Assembly (NCBI GenBank): GCA_036783645.1 | Contig: DAIPWT010000016.1 | Span: 1 to 64,000, forward strand | Direction: 5' to 3' | Source of the DNA: UBA4732 sp002404095 | GTDB lineage: Bacteria; Planctomycetota; Planctomycetia; Gemmatales; Gemmataceae | Length of the DNA: 64,000 bases | Shown: positions 1-8,868 of the stretch, one piece after another | Position numbering within the stretch: position 1 is the first letter of the stretch | How the letters are laid out: each line of letters begins with the position of its first letter | The notes under the pieces: model-generated | Databases searched by the model: none | The model's input: the letters and a program-made list of their open reading frames with translations, nothing else | What the model was told of the DNA's origin: nothing | Position numbers and translations under genes: made by a program

Positions 1-6
1 GGAACC

Positions 7-27
7 GCACGGGCTGGAAGCCCGTGC
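7..27. repeat. short intergenic palindrome
   Basis: A perfect 9-bp inverted repeat (arms 7-15 and 19-27, loop GGA) at the window edge. No poly-T follows on either strand. It is one of many intergenic palindromes in this window. I see no gene between it and the dxr start at 249. Confidence 0.6.
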
Positions 28-248
28 CACCTATCAATCCATGCGTGACAATGCAGTAGGTGCAACGGTGGACAGGAAGGATAGATCGAACGGGAAAGCG
101 GCGAACTCTAGCCAATCGCCGTTGGCGCGGGCCGCGACTGGCATGGAGGACAAGTAAACTTGCGGCCGCCGTCAAAACCGGACTACAATGCCAAGACGCG
201 CACGGTTGCGCCCTGAACAGAACTCCACGGCACGGAACCAACATCATC

Positions 249-1457
249 GTGTCCACCGCCGACCGCCATTCCCCGACGCAGCCTCCGCGCCGCCTGGTCG
301 TACTCGGTTCCACCGGCTCCATCGGAACCAACTGCCTCGAAGTGGTCGATTCTCTGCCGGATCGCTTGGAGGTTGTTGGTCTTAGCGCCCATGCCAATGT
401 CGAGTTGCTTCTGCGGCAGGCGGAAAAGCATCGGCCGCGCTGGGTCGTCGTCACCGATCCCGGCGCCGCCAGCCAACTCGACGCCTCGCGGCTGCCGGCC
501 GGCTGCAAACTTCTGCACGGCGAAGAGGGCGTGGCGGCGATGGCCTCCGATCCCGCCGTGGACGTGGTACTCAACGCCATCGTCGGCGCGGCGGGGTTGG
601 TCGGCACCTGGGCCGCGCTGGAGGCCGGTAAGACCGTGGCCGTGGCCAATAAGGAAACGCTGGTCATGGCCGGCGCCCTGGTCATGGAACTGGCGGCGCG
701 GCGCGGCGGCCGGCTGCTGCCCGTGGACAGCGAACATAGCGCCATCTTTCAGGCCATGCAGGGCAGTCCGCCCGATAGCGTCGAGCGCATTGTCCTCACC
801 GGCAGCGGCGGGCCTTTCCGCGGCCGCTGCCGCGCTGAACTGGAAGACGTGACGGTCGAGCAGGCGCTTTGTCATCCGACTTGGCGGATGGGCCGTAAGA
901 TCACCGTCGATTCGGCCACGCTGATGAACAAGGCGCTGGAAGTGATCGAAGCTCGCTGGCTGTTTGACCTGCCGGCCGAGCAGATTGAGGTTATTATCCA
1001 TCCCGAATCGATCATTCACTCGTTCGTCGAGTTCCGGGACGGCGCCGTGTTGGCGCAATTGTCGCCGCCGGACATGCGGCTGCCGATTCAGTACGCCTTG
1101 CTGTACCCTGACCGTGTGTGTGGGCCAGCGCGGCGGCTGAACTGGCGCGAATTGTCGGCGTGGCATTTCGAGCAGCCCGACCATGAAACCTTCCCGGCCC
1201 TGCAGCTGGGCTACGAGGTGGCCCAACGCGGCGGTACTTGTGGGGCGGTGCTCAACGCCGCCAATGAGGCGGCCGTGGAGCGCTTTCTCGCCGGAGAACT
1301 GGCTTTCCCGGACGTGCCGCGCGCGTGCCGCGCGGCCCTGGATCATCATCACTACAGCCCGGCGCCGACGCTGACGGAACTCGCCGTCTGCGACCGCCGG
1401 GCGCGACAGGAGGTAGGCCGTTGGAACAGCAGTCTCCGAAGCGCCCCGACGCACTGA
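249..1457 (+). CDS. dxr: 1-deoxy-D-xylulose 5-phosphate reductoisomerase
   Basis: This is the second enzyme of the MEP isoprenoid pathway: NADPH-dependent rearrangement and reduction of DXP to 2-C-methyl-D-erythritol 4-phosphate in the cytosol. From the GTG at 249 it is 402 residues, the normal family length; an open frame continues upstream to 60 but carries no conserved sequence. GSTGSIG at residues 20-26 is the NADPH-binding loop. VDSEHSA at about 159-165 holds the metal-binding Asp and Glu, and HPESIIHS is at about 251-258. The GTG start is chosen because it lies just before the conserved N-terminus; no strong ribosome-binding site is visible, so the start is uncertain by some residues. 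Its 3' end overlaps rseP by 37 nt. The dxr-rseP order is common in bacteria and links isoprenoid and envelope functions. Confidence 0.95.
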   Translation: MSTADRHSPTQPPRRLVVLGSTGSIGTNCLEVVDSLPDRLEVVGLSAHANVELLLRQAEKHRPRWVVVTDPGAASQLDASRLPAGCKLLHGEEGVAAMASDPAVDVVLNAIVGAAGLVGTWAALEAGKTVAVANKETLVMAGALVMELAARRGGRLLPVDSEHSAIFQAMQGSPPDSVERIVLTGSGGPFRGRCRAELEDVTVEQALCHPTWRMGRKITVDSATLMNKALEVIEARWLFDLPAEQIEVIIHPESIIHSFVEFRDGAVLAQLSPPDMRLPIQYALLYPDRVCGPARRLNWRELSAWHFEQPDHETFPALQLGYEVAQRGGTCGAVLNAANEAAVERFLAGELAFPDVPRACRAALDHHHYSPAPTLTELAVCDRRARQEVGRWNSSLRSAPTH

Positions 1458-3991
1458 CGCCGGCTGACATTGTGGCGCCGCCCCTCCCGTCGCCGAATGG
1501 AGTTGCGCCGGTTCAGAATCCGGGGGCTGACGCCCCCGGCTCGCCTGAGGCCGTTGCGCCGTTGACGCCAATGGGTTGGCTGCGCCAAAACAGCCCTATC
1601 CTCGTCGTCCTGATCGCCTGCGTCGGTCTGATGTATTACAATGCCGGCCTCGACGGCGTTATCCGCGCCGCCGAAGTCGTCTTCGGCCTGGGTCTCGTCA
1701 TCTTCATCCACGAACTCGGACATTTCCTCGTCGCCAAATGGTGTAACGTCCATGTGCAGACGTTTAGCCTCGGCTTCGGCCCCGCCCTGCCCGGTTGCAG
1801 CTTCCGCTACGGCGAAACGCTTTATAAGATCGCTATTCTCCCTCTTGGCGGTTACGTGCAGATGGTCGGCGAAGGGGCTGACGCCGATGAGGACGAGAAC
1901 TATCCGCGCTCTTTCAAGAACAAGACCGTCTGGCAGCGTATGCTCATCATCTCGGCCGGCGTCTTTATGAACGTGCTGCTGGCCTGCGTCTGCTTCGTCC
2001 TCGTCTACCAGTTCCACGGTATGCCGATGCCGCCGGCGGCCGTCGCGGTCGTGGACGCCGGCTCGCCCGCCTGGAAGGAAGGCATCCCCAGCGGCGCCGT
2101 CTTCACCGACATCAACGGCACGCGCGACCCTAACTTTGAAACGCTCAAGGAAGCCGTCGGCCTGTCGTGGTCCAACAGCATCATTCACGTCAAGTACACG
2201 ATGCGCGACGGCTCGGAAAGCGTGGAACACGAGGCGGCGCTGCGGCCGCGCCGCGACCCCGGCGACCCCAATCCGGTGATCGGCGTACAGCCGCCCGGCC
2301 GGCTCAAGGTTCCTTCAGCCAAGGACTTTCCTACCGGTTACGGCCAGCCGGCCCGCTACCACTCGGCCGCCGCGGCCGCCCGCTCAATGGACCTCCAGCC
2401 CGGCGACGTGGTGACCGCCACGACCACTCCGGACAGCGGCGGATACATGCTCGAACTGACGCATGACGCAGGCAAGGGGACGTTCGACGCGCTCGAACTC
2501 TGCCGCCGCATGACGGCCCTCGACGGGAAGCCAATCGCCCTGGAAGTCGAGCGCGCGGGAACGCGCCGGCCGGTCGAGGTTCCCGCCAACGGGTTCGATT
2601 TCGACGACGTGATCGTCGGTACGACCGATCCCGACCATCCCGACGATCTGTTCAACATCAAGACCTTGAAGGACAAGCCGGGCGGCGGGGAAGATCACGA
2701 CTTCTTCGACTATCAGGAGCGCATGAAGCGCTTGGCCGGCAAGCCGAGCGTCGTGCAGGTTCTCCGGGTGAAGAAAGCGGCGAACGACGTGACGACTTCG
2801 GCGCTGGTGAACGTCCTCGTGCCGCCGGCGTTCCACGCCACACTCGGTCTGAAGATGAAAATGGGTGAGGTGGCGGCGGTGCGCGACCGCTCGCCCGCGT
2901 CGGACAAGGTCCAGCCGGGCGACGTGATCACGGCGGCGACCGTGACCGCCGGCGGAGCGAAGTTGGGCGAGATACGCGCGGACGATCTCGACCCGGTGCG
3001 TCTGCCGTTCGCGCTGGAAGAGGCGGCCGCCAAGGCGCCCGCTAAATCCGTAATCCAAGTCGTCCTGACGGTCAAGCGCTGGGAAGGGCACGAACAGAAA
3101 GATACGCTGTTGACGCTGGACTGGGACGACCGTTGGCGCTTCGACCAGGAACTGCCTCTTAGCCCCGCGTCGCCGATGGCGCTGCCGGAGTTGGGAATCG
3201 CGTACCGCGTTGAGAGTACGGTGGTGAGCGTGGCCGACGGATCGCCCGCCGCCAAGGCCGGCCTCCAGGTGAACGACCGCATCGACGAGATCAGCTATCG
3301 CCAGTTCAAAAAGGACGACGTCGGTAAGTGGGGCGTCTGGGACAACACCAAGTCGCAGCGCATCAAGCCGGACGGCTCGACCGAAGAAGTCTACGACCAA
3401 TGGGCGTTTTACTTCCACACGATGCTGCAAACGCCGGACGTATCCGGGGTGCGCGTGCGCGTCTGGCGCGGCGGCGCCATTTGGCCGACCGACTTCGAGA
3501 TGGAGCCGGCCGAAGACAAGACGTGGCCGTTGGCCGACCGCGGCCTGACCTTACTGGCCGACTTTAAGCTAATAAAGGCAGGTAATGTCGTCGATGCGCT
3601 GGGCATGGGCCTGCATCGGACCTGGGCGTCGCTGCGTCAGATCTGTCAGGGACTGGTGAGCATGGCGACCGGCCGCATCTCCGTCACGAAGAACTTGCAA
3701 GGCCCGCTCGACATCGCCGAGATGACGTTTGAGGCCGCCCGGGATCCCTTTAACTTGATCCTCATTTTGGGCATCATCAGCATCAACCTCGCGGTGATGA
3801 ATTTCCTACCGATCCCGGTGCTGGACGGCGGCCACATGGTCTTTTTGATTTACGAGCTGATTCGTCGCAAACCGCCGTCGGACGCGGTTCGCGCCTTCGC
3901 CACGTACATTGGACTGGCCTTGCTGGGCCTGCTCATGCTATTCGCGTTTTACCTGACATTTTCCCGCTGGGGCTGGTTCGGAGGCCGATGA
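1421..3991 (+). CDS. rseP: RseP-type site-2 protease with several PDZ-like domains
   Basis: A membrane zinc metalloprotease of the M50 family that cleaves substrates within the membrane, typically anti-sigma factors. I place the start at TTG 1421, because AGGAGGT (1408-1414) lies 6 nt upstream; this gives 856 residues. HELGH at 97-101 and LDGGH at 801-805 (within NFLPIPVLDGG) are the two halves of the metal site, each in a hydrophobic segment. The family is usually about 450 residues; here the region between the halves is greatly enlarged, with four stretches that look like PDZ domains (for example around SPAWKEGIPSG and SPAAKAGLQVNDR). The N-terminal ~50 residues are Pro/Ala-rich and cytosolic-looking and contain a palindromic insertion at 1520-1539. 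It is coupled to dxr by overlap and followed 1 nt later by a small membrane protein gene. Confidence 0.93.
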   Translation: MEQQSPKRPDALTPADIVAPPLPSPNGVAPVQNPGADAPGSPEAVAPLTPMGWLRQNSPILVVLIACVGLMYYNAGLDGVIRAAEVVFGLGLVIFIHELGHFLVAKWCNVHVQTFSLGFGPALPGCSFRYGETLYKIAILPLGGYVQMVGEGADADEDENYPRSFKNKTVWQRMLIISAGVFMNVLLACVCFVLVYQFHGMPMPPAAVAVVDAGSPAWKEGIPSGAVFTDINGTRDPNFETLKEAVGLSWSNSIIHVKYTMRDGSESVEHEAALRPRRDPGDPNPVIGVQPPGRLKVPSAKDFPTGYGQPARYHSAAAAARSMDLQPGDVVTATTTPDSGGYMLELTHDAGKGTFDALELCRRMTALDGKPIALEVERAGTRRPVEVPANGFDFDDVIVGTTDPDHPDDLFNIKTLKDKPGGGEDHDFFDYQERMKRLAGKPSVVQVLRVKKAANDVTTSALVNVLVPPAFHATLGLKMKMGEVAAVRDRSPASDKVQPGDVITAATVTAGGAKLGEIRADDLDPVRLPFALEEAAAKAPAKSVIQVVLTVKRWEGHEQKDTLLTLDWDDRWRFDQELPLSPASPMALPELGIAYRVESTVVSVADGSPAAKAGLQVNDRIDEISYRQFKKDDVGKWGVWDNTKSQRIKPDGSTEEVYDQWAFYFHTMLQTPDVSGVRVRVWRGGAIWPTDFEMEPAEDKTWPLADRGLTLLADFKLIKAGNVVDALGMGLHRTWASLRQICQGLVSMATGRISVTKNLQGPLDIAEMTFEAARDPFNLILILGIISINLAVMNFLPIPVLDGGHMVFLIYELIRRKPPSDAVRAFATYIGLALLGLLMLFAFYLTFSRWGWFGGR
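1520..1539. repeat. palindrome inside the rseP coding sequence
   Basis: Perfect 8-bp arms 1520-1527 and 1532-1539 around loop TGAC. In the rseP frame it reads NPGADAPGS. The core GGGGGCTGACGCCCCC resembles the half-palindrome beside the gap at 61891 (GGCGTCAGCCCGCC). It lies in the non-conserved N-terminal extension of RseP, so it is probably tolerated. Confidence 0.7.
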
Positions 3992-3992
3992 C

Positions 3993-4202
3993 GTGACAAA
4001 ACCCGCCGCTTCTCGTTCTGCTAACATCCAACAGGCGCCGCAGGGCGCGGTGGAAGCGCCCCCCGCGCCCGACGCTCCGAAGACGGCCGGCATTAGCTGG
4101 GGCTGGCGCGTGGCGCTGTTCCTGTGGGCCACGGCCTTCATTTGCTTGCTGGCGTATGAATTGCTCAATACGCTGGTGCGGTCGCTGGGCAGGATGTTTT
4201 GA
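3993..4202 (+). CDS. small single-pass membrane protein
   Basis: A 69-residue protein starting at GTG 3993, 1 nt after the rseP stop, with a GGAGG-like site about 8 nt upstream. Residues 1-35 are polar and Pro/Ala-rich; about 38-62 form one hydrophobic segment (VALFLWATAFICLLAYELL). I do not recognise the family. Its position directly after rseP suggests co-transcription and perhaps a role with the membrane protease, but that is inference from context only. Good start signal and a clear membrane segment make it a credible gene despite its size. Confidence 0.65.
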   Translation: MTKPAASRSANIQQAPQGAVEAPPAPDAPKTAGISWGWRVALFLWATAFICLLAYELLNTLVRSLGRMF

Positions 4203-4218
4203 CTTGAACGGACAGTGC

Positions 4219-4369
4219 CGGGTGCCATGCTTTCGCGGATCCGGTCGAGGGGAGAAATCCCAGGAGCTACCACCGCGAAAGCATGTCTACCCCGCGAGGT
4301 AGACATGCTTTCGCGGTGGTCTTGCCGCTTCCTCTGTCCACAAATTGACCCACGAAAGCATGGCACCCG
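4219..4369. repeat. nested palindromic element, copy 1
   Basis: A 151-bp element made of two nested inverted repeats. Outer arms (17 bp, perfect) are 4219-4235 and 4353-4369 with core GTGCCATGCTTTCG. Inner arms (23 bp, perfect) are 4269-4291 and 4298-4320, carrying the same ATGCTTTCGCGG core inverted. A second element with the same layout is at 63570-63716. No coding sequence lies inside. The intergenic stretch 4203-4495 holds only this and the next palindrome. Confidence 0.85.
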
Positions 4370-4382
4370 GCGAAACGGAGTG

Positions 4383-4406
4383 CGTTCCCAACAGAGTTTG
4401 GGAACG
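4383..4406. repeat. short intergenic palindrome
   Basis: Perfect 9-bp arms (CGTTCCCAA at 4383-4391, TTGGGAACG at 4398-4406) around a 6-nt loop. It lies between the nested element and the HEAT-repeat gene, about 90 nt before that gene's start. No poly-T follows. Confidence 0.6.
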
Positions 4407-4495
4407 AGGGTAACTCGAATACGATTTCCCAGGAAGCCGTCGCCTGGGTAAGATTAGGCAACAGCGGCTGTCAGACCCATCTAGGGAGTCACCGG

Positions 4496-5824
4496 ATGTA
4501 TGCACTGATGCTAGTAGGTGTGCTTTGCTGTGTTTCGGCCGAGGAGGATAAGCTGCTTCAAAAGCTGGACGCTGACTTCGAGGAACTGCTCAAGAAGGAG
4601 AAAGATCCCCAGCCGCTGCGCGAGGCCGCCCGCCTTCTGGAGCGAACGAACAACAGTGACCGCTGGACGGCGTACATGGAGGCAGTGGCCATCCTGCGCC
4701 GGACGCGGGCGAAAGCCGCCATCCCTCTGCTATTGAAATACATGGTGCTTCACGCGGCGAACGGCAATGGGGGCATGAACATACAGGCCTACGCCGACAC
4801 GCTAACCATCCTGACAGGCAAGGACGTGGACAGCCCTTACCAGAATGTGGCTGATCGGAAAACGTCGATGCGTGCGGGCGTCCAAAAGCTGATCGATGGA
4901 TGGTGGGAGCCGAACAAGGAAAAGATATCGACAGACCTGGAGGCGATGTCGAAGGAGCAGGTCCAGGTGGTCGTACACCGGTTGATCCGGCAGGCCCGGA
5001 GCCGGGAGCGCGACGACGGGCGGGAACTCACGGATACGATCTCGCGCAGACTGGCGGAAGTCTTGGAGCCGGAGCGGGCGGGCCGTCAGCCCTGGCAGGG
5101 CGAAGAACTGAGCGCCGCGATGACCCCCGTGCTGCTGGACCTGGTTGGCTACGACGAAAAACCACCCCCAAAGGCCGCGGACAGCGACGCCGCCGGCATT
5201 GCCTACGCAGCAATCCCCCTTCTGGCAAATTTGCGGGCGAACGGCCTGGCCCCGCAACTGGATAAAATCGCCACGGACAAGCGGCAAGGTTCCGCGACCC
5301 GGCTGACGTGTTTCCTCGCCCTATACCGCGCCGGCGAGAAGCTCAACGCCCCCGAAGTGGTCGCACTCCTGGACGGGGAGAAGAAGCTTGATCGCCGGCT
5401 AGCCGCCATTCTAGCCCTGCGGTACAGTCAGGATCGCAAGGCGGTGTCTGCTCCGCTGATCAAGCTGCTAGACGATCCGAACCAGAATATCCAAACGGCC
5501 GCAATATACGCGCTGGAAGGATCGGCTCCGAAGGAAGCTCTTCCGAAATTGAAGAAAGTCCTGGACGAGTTGGAGCCGCCCCAGGCCGTTTACGTGGTGA
5601 TCCGCACGGTCGGCCTGATGGAAGGCCAGGAGGCGCGCGCGGCCCTGGCGGAGTTCCTGGCAGCGGCGCAGGACAACCCCAAGAAAGGGCGGTATATTTA
5701 TCAAGCTTTGATTGCGTTTGAAAAAAGCGCCGGCCAGAACTGGATCGAGGCTGGCGCGCACCCGGAGGCGTACTACCGCGAGCGAGCAAAGCAAGCCCTG
5801 GAGTGGTGGAAGGCCCAGAAGTGA
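4496..5824 (+). CDS. secreted HEAT-repeat protein
   Basis: A 442-residue protein whose first ~15 residues (MYALMLVGVLCCVSA) look like a short signal peptide. The rest is rich in paired amphipathic helices; residues about 265-400 have clear HEAT-type units (for example VSAPLIKLLDDPNQNIQTAA and ALAEFLAAAQ). A charged helical region (about 17-60) precedes them. HEAT repeats serve as binding scaffolds; no catalytic motif is visible and the partner is unknown. The ATG at 4496 has no strong ribosome-binding site, although a GGAG-like stretch lies about 10 nt upstream. The gene is convergent with recQ (20 nt between stops). It is probably exported to the periplasm, which is inferred from the N-terminus alone. 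Confidence 0.75.
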   Translation: MYALMLVGVLCCVSAEEDKLLQKLDADFEELLKKEKDPQPLREAARLLERTNNSDRWTAYMEAVAILRRTRAKAAIPLLLKYMVLHAANGNGGMNIQAYADTLTILTGKDVDSPYQNVADRKTSMRAGVQKLIDGWWEPNKEKISTDLEAMSKEQVQVVVHRLIRQARSRERDDGRELTDTISRRLAEVLEPERAGRQPWQGEELSAAMTPVLLDLVGYDEKPPPKAADSDAAGIAYAAIPLLANLRANGLAPQLDKIATDKRQGSATRLTCFLALYRAGEKLNAPEVVALLDGEKKLDRRLAAILALRYSQDRKAVSAPLIKLLDDPNQNIQTAAIYALEGSAPKEALPKLKKVLDELEPPQAVYVVIRTVGLMEGQEARAALAEFLAAAQDNPKKGRYIYQALIAFEKSAGQNWIEAGAHPEAYYRERAKQALEWWKAQK

Positions 5825-5844
5825 ATCTGCTGAGCAAGACGAGC

Positions 5845-8085
5845 TTACGTTCCCATTTCGCTTACCCGCGATTGCAGGTAGGCAAGCACCAGCCGGATGT
5901 CGTCGTAAGGAACTTTCTCACCCAGCGCCAAGAAGATCGGCTTCATCCGTTCGCCGCCGACCTGGCGCACCGCAGCCGTCACCCGCTGTACCACCTCTTC
6001 GGGAATCCATACCGCAATCGACGCCGGCCGCTCCACGCGGATGTATTCCGCCAGATACTCCACGACGGTAGAGCGTGCGTAGTTCAGCCGGCGCATCACG
6101 TCCGCGATGCCCGTGTTCTTGCGGAACAGGTCGAAAGCGGCTTGGCCGCGCGCCGGCAGCTTGTCCACAGGCCGCGCCCGTGGCGGCGCAAGCGAGACCG
6201 GCCGAGCCGTCACGTCCATTGCCAGCTCGCGCTCGCGGCAACGATCCGCGATAAGCGGCAGGAACCGATCCGCGAAATCGCGTAATTTGACATCACCAAT
6301 GCCTGAAATGTACCGCATCCGCTCCGGCGTGGACGGCCGAACGCGCGCCAGTTCGCGCAGCACCGCATCGCCGAAGACCATGTACGGCTTCTCGCCGCGC
6401 TCCTGGGCGATCTGCCGTCGCAGCTCGCGCAGCGCCTCGAACAGCGGCGCATCGACGCCTTCCCACGACACCTCGGCCGCGGCCGACTTCTCCGGCCGTT
6501 CGCCTTTCTTGCGACGCACCAGCCGCACCAGCCGCACCGGACGTTGGCCGCGCATCACCTCCCACGACGCCTCATTCAGATGTAACAGAGGGTATTCGGC
6601 GCCCACTTGCATCAGCACCTTTTGGCCCAGCAGCTGGTACAGCCAGTCGCGCACGTCGGCCTTGCTCTCGCCCTTGAGCAATCCGAATGTGGTCAATTTG
6701 TCGTGGCCTCGGCGGCGGACGTTCTCCGACTCCTCGCCGCGCAGCACGGAAACAACATGGCCGATGCCAAAACTCTCTTTCACGCGCGCCACGCACGACA
6801 ATATCTTTTGAGCCGTCACCAGGGCGCCGGGAACCTCCTCCACGTCGCCGAGGCAGAGGTCGCAGGCGCCGCACGTCTCGGCGGCGTAAGTCTGGCCGAA
6901 ATGCTCGACCAGGGCGCGGTGGCGACAGACCGCCCCGCGCGCGTAACGGTCCATGTCCTCCAGGTGTTTGAGGGCGTTGGGCAGGAACGACGCGTCGGCC
7001 CCCGCGTCGTTGGCCGACTTCTCCAGGATCGACTTCAGCGTCACATAGTCGGCGCCGGAGTGCAGCAGCACACACTCGGCTTCCAGGCCGTCGCGGCCCG
7101 CTCGCCCCGTTTCCTGTTGATAGTGTTCCAGCGATTTGGGCATGGCGACGTGCAGCACAAAGCGGACATTGGAGCGGTCGATGCCCATGCCGAACGCCAC
7201 CGTGGCCACGACCACGTCGCAGCGCTCGCGCGTGAACGCCTCCTGCGCCTCCTGGCGCAGGTCGGCCGACATGCCGGCGTGGTAGGCGACGACGTTGACG
7301 CCCTTCGCTTTCAATGACGCGGCCAAATCGTCCACATCGCGGCGGCGGAGTGCGTAGATAATGCCGCCCTCGTTGACGTGCCGGTCGAGTACCTCGGCGA
7401 CCTGCTTGCCCAGGTCGTGACGCGGCAAGACGCGATAGGTCAGGTTAGGCCGGTCGAAGACGCCGACGAGCGTGACAGGGTCGCGCAGGTCGAGCTGGGC
7501 GATGATGTCGCGGCGGACTTGTTCGGTGGCGGTGGCGGTGTAGGCGTGGACGGAGGCGCCGGGGAAGAACTCGCGCAGGCGGGCAAGTTGGCGATATTCC
7601 GGACGGAAATCATGGCCCCAATGACTGATACAGTGGGCCTCGTCAATGGCGAAAGTATGGACGCCAGCCTGTTGTAAAATGCGATAGAAGTCGGACGACA
7701 CGAGCCGTTCGGGCGACACGAACAGCAAACGAGTGTCACCCTGACGCAGATCGACCTCGGCGGCGAAACGGTCGCTGTCGGAGAGAGAGCTGTCGATCTG
7801 AGCGGCGGCGACGCCGTTGGCGCGAAGGCCGTCCACCTGATCTTTCATTAGAGCGATGAGCGGCGACACGACGACGGTGACGCCGCCGCGTTGGACGGCA
7901 GGCGCCTGATAGCAGAGCGACTTGCCGCCGCCGGTGGGCATGACGACGAGCGAATCGCGGCCGTCGAGGACGGCTTGCATGGCCTGCTCTTGAAGGGGGC
8001 GCAGCGTGGTGAAGCCCCAATGCTTGGCGATGATCCGACGCAAGTCGGCGAAAGCGTCGTCGGATGGCTGCTGGCCATGATTCAT
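5845..8085 (-). CDS. recQ: ATP-dependent DNA helicase RecQ
   Basis: A 3'-5' superfamily 2 helicase acting in recombination and replication-fork repair. From the ATG at 8085 it is 746 residues. PTGGGKS (50-56) is motif I and DEAH (148-151) motif II; QQETGRAGRDG is motif VI. A cysteine cluster (AVCRHR, ETCGACDLC) marks the RQC zinc-binding region. An HRDC domain follows (FEALRELRRQIAQERG onward) and the C-terminus ends in a helical helix-turn-helix-like region. I prefer ATG 8085 over the in-frame GTG 8103 because a GGAG lies 7 nt before it. The start region lies inside the direct repeat at 8088-8138, so recQ expression may be shaped by that repeat. The gene is the last of a minus-strand run that includes vapC and the RlaP operon. 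Confidence 0.96.
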   Translation of the reverse strand: MNHGQQPSDDAFADLRRIIAKHWGFTTLRPLQEQAMQAVLDGRDSLVVMPTGGGKSLCYQAPAVQRGGVTVVVSPLIALMKDQVDGLRANGVAAAQIDSSLSDSDRFAAEVDLRQGDTRLLFVSPERLVSSDFYRILQQAGVHTFAIDEAHCISHWGHDFRPEYRQLARLREFFPGASVHAYTATATEQVRRDIIAQLDLRDPVTLVGVFDRPNLTYRVLPRHDLGKQVAEVLDRHVNEGGIIYALRRRDVDDLAASLKAKGVNVVAYHAGMSADLRQEAQEAFTRERCDVVVATVAFGMGIDRSNVRFVLHVAMPKSLEHYQQETGRAGRDGLEAECVLLHSGADYVTLKSILEKSANDAGADASFLPNALKHLEDMDRYARGAVCRHRALVEHFGQTYAAETCGACDLCLGDVEEVPGALVTAQKILSCVARVKESFGIGHVVSVLRGEESENVRRRGHDKLTTFGLLKGESKADVRDWLYQLLGQKVLMQVGAEYPLLHLNEASWEVMRGQRPVRLVRLVRRKKGERPEKSAAAEVSWEGVDAPLFEALRELRRQIAQERGEKPYMVFGDAVLRELARVRPSTPERMRYISGIGDVKLRDFADRFLPLIADRCRERELAMDVTARPVSLAPPRARPVDKLPARGQAAFDLFRKNTGIADVMRRLNYARSTVVEYLAEYIRVERPASIAVWIPEEVVQRVTAAVRQVGGERMKPIFLALGEKVPYDDIRLVLAYLQSRVSEMGT

Positions 8086-8087
8086 GA

Positions 8088-8138
8088 GTGGACTCCGGTT
8101 CACGTCATCTATTATGACGCTGCCGGGCCGGGCGTCAA
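8088..8138. repeat. 51-bp direct repeat, copy 1
   Basis: Shares about 47 of 51 positions with 12366-12416 and about 41 nt with 12063-12103, all in the same orientation; the core is GACGCTGCCGGGC. It supplies the leader and ribosome-binding site of recQ. Weaker similarity to copy 3 extends across the recQ start codon (CATGGCCAGCA on the minus strand in both). Confidence 0.85.
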
Positions 8139-8169
8139 CCGAAGACGCCGCTAGGGGCGGTCAGAACCC

Positions 8170-8574
8170 TCATTGCCAATCTTCCAACAACAATTGCGGC
8201 ACTCGGCGGAATTCGGTCGTGTTGTGCGTCACCAACGTCAAACTGTTGGCAAGGGCGATAGCCGCGATTAGCATGTCGTTGGCGCCGATGAGCTGGCCCA
8301 AGCTCGCTAGGTGCGCCCGAATCCTACCGTACTCCTCGGCGGCCGAATCATCGAATGGGATCGATGCGAATCTGAGTCGGAGTTGTTCCACCCGTAGAAG
8401 GCTTTTGGCTCGCTGCGCCGCCGCACCTCGCTCGACGCCGTAAAGCAACTCGCCGACAACCACGGAACAAAGCACGATATTCCTCCGTGGTTCCCGCTTG
8501 ATGCGAGCCACGAGTTTTGGCTCTCGCTGACGCAGCCAACCGATGCAGGCATTCGAGTCCAGGAGGTAAATCAT
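8170..8574 (-). CDS. vapC: PIN-domain toxin, VapC type
   Basis: A 134-residue PIN-domain protein, normal length for VapC, expected to be a Mg2+-dependent RNase (family targets are tRNA or rRNA). Acidic residues fit the active site: D6 in LLDSNAC, E42 in VGELLYG, D100 in GANDMLIAA; the fourth position near N118 (THNTTEF) carries Asn, which is common in this family. The start ATG overlaps the antitoxin stop by 4 nt (ATGA), so the two are translationally coupled. It lies downstream of the RlaP/HEAT operon on the same strand and upstream of recQ. The RNA target cannot be inferred from sequence. Confidence 0.9.
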   Translation of the reverse strand: MIYLLDSNACIGWLRQREPKLVARIKREPRRNIVLCSVVVGELLYGVERGAAAQRAKSLLRVEQLRLRFASIPFDDSAAEEYGRIRAHLASLGQLIGANDMLIAAIALANSLTLVTHNTTEFRRVPQLLLEDWQ

Positions 8575-8813
8575 TCAAAAGAGTCTCGTTCCTCGAGTTC
8601 AGGTTGCGGATGTCGGATAAACGTGGGATCGGTGATGCTTCCGGCCATTGAATCCACCCAGGCTTCCCACTCCTCCTGAGTCTCCTCCTTTTTAGGGGTT
8701 ATCGGTTCCACCGTAATCAGAACTTCCTTATCAGCTTCTTCCACGCCAACCGGTAACGCCAAGTGCAAGACGCCGTCGCTGCCGACCTTGGATTTCAGCA
8801 CCATTCGGTTCAT
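8571..8813 (-). CDS. VapB-like antitoxin of the upstream VapC
   Basis: An 80-residue protein coupled to vapC by a 4-nt overlap. The N-terminal half (KSKVGSDGVLHLALPVGVEEA) looks like a short beta-rich DNA-binding domain of the kind found in planctomycete and cyanobacterial VapB-like antitoxins; the C-terminal half is acidic and is expected to wrap the toxin. An AGGAGG site lies about 7 nt before the ATG at 8813. A close paralogue without a toxin partner is at 12079-12330. Such antitoxins usually repress their own promoter, here in the 55 nt between this gene and the HEAT-like gene; no operator was identified. Confidence 0.85.
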   Translation of the reverse strand: MNRMVLKSKVGSDGVLHLALPVGVEEADKEVLITVEPITPKKEETQEEWEAWVDSMAGSITDPTFIRHPQPELEERDSFE

Positions 8814-8868
8814 GTCCGGTCCTCCTCGTTCGCCGTCTTTTCCATTTCCTCTGATGCCATCTTACTCG

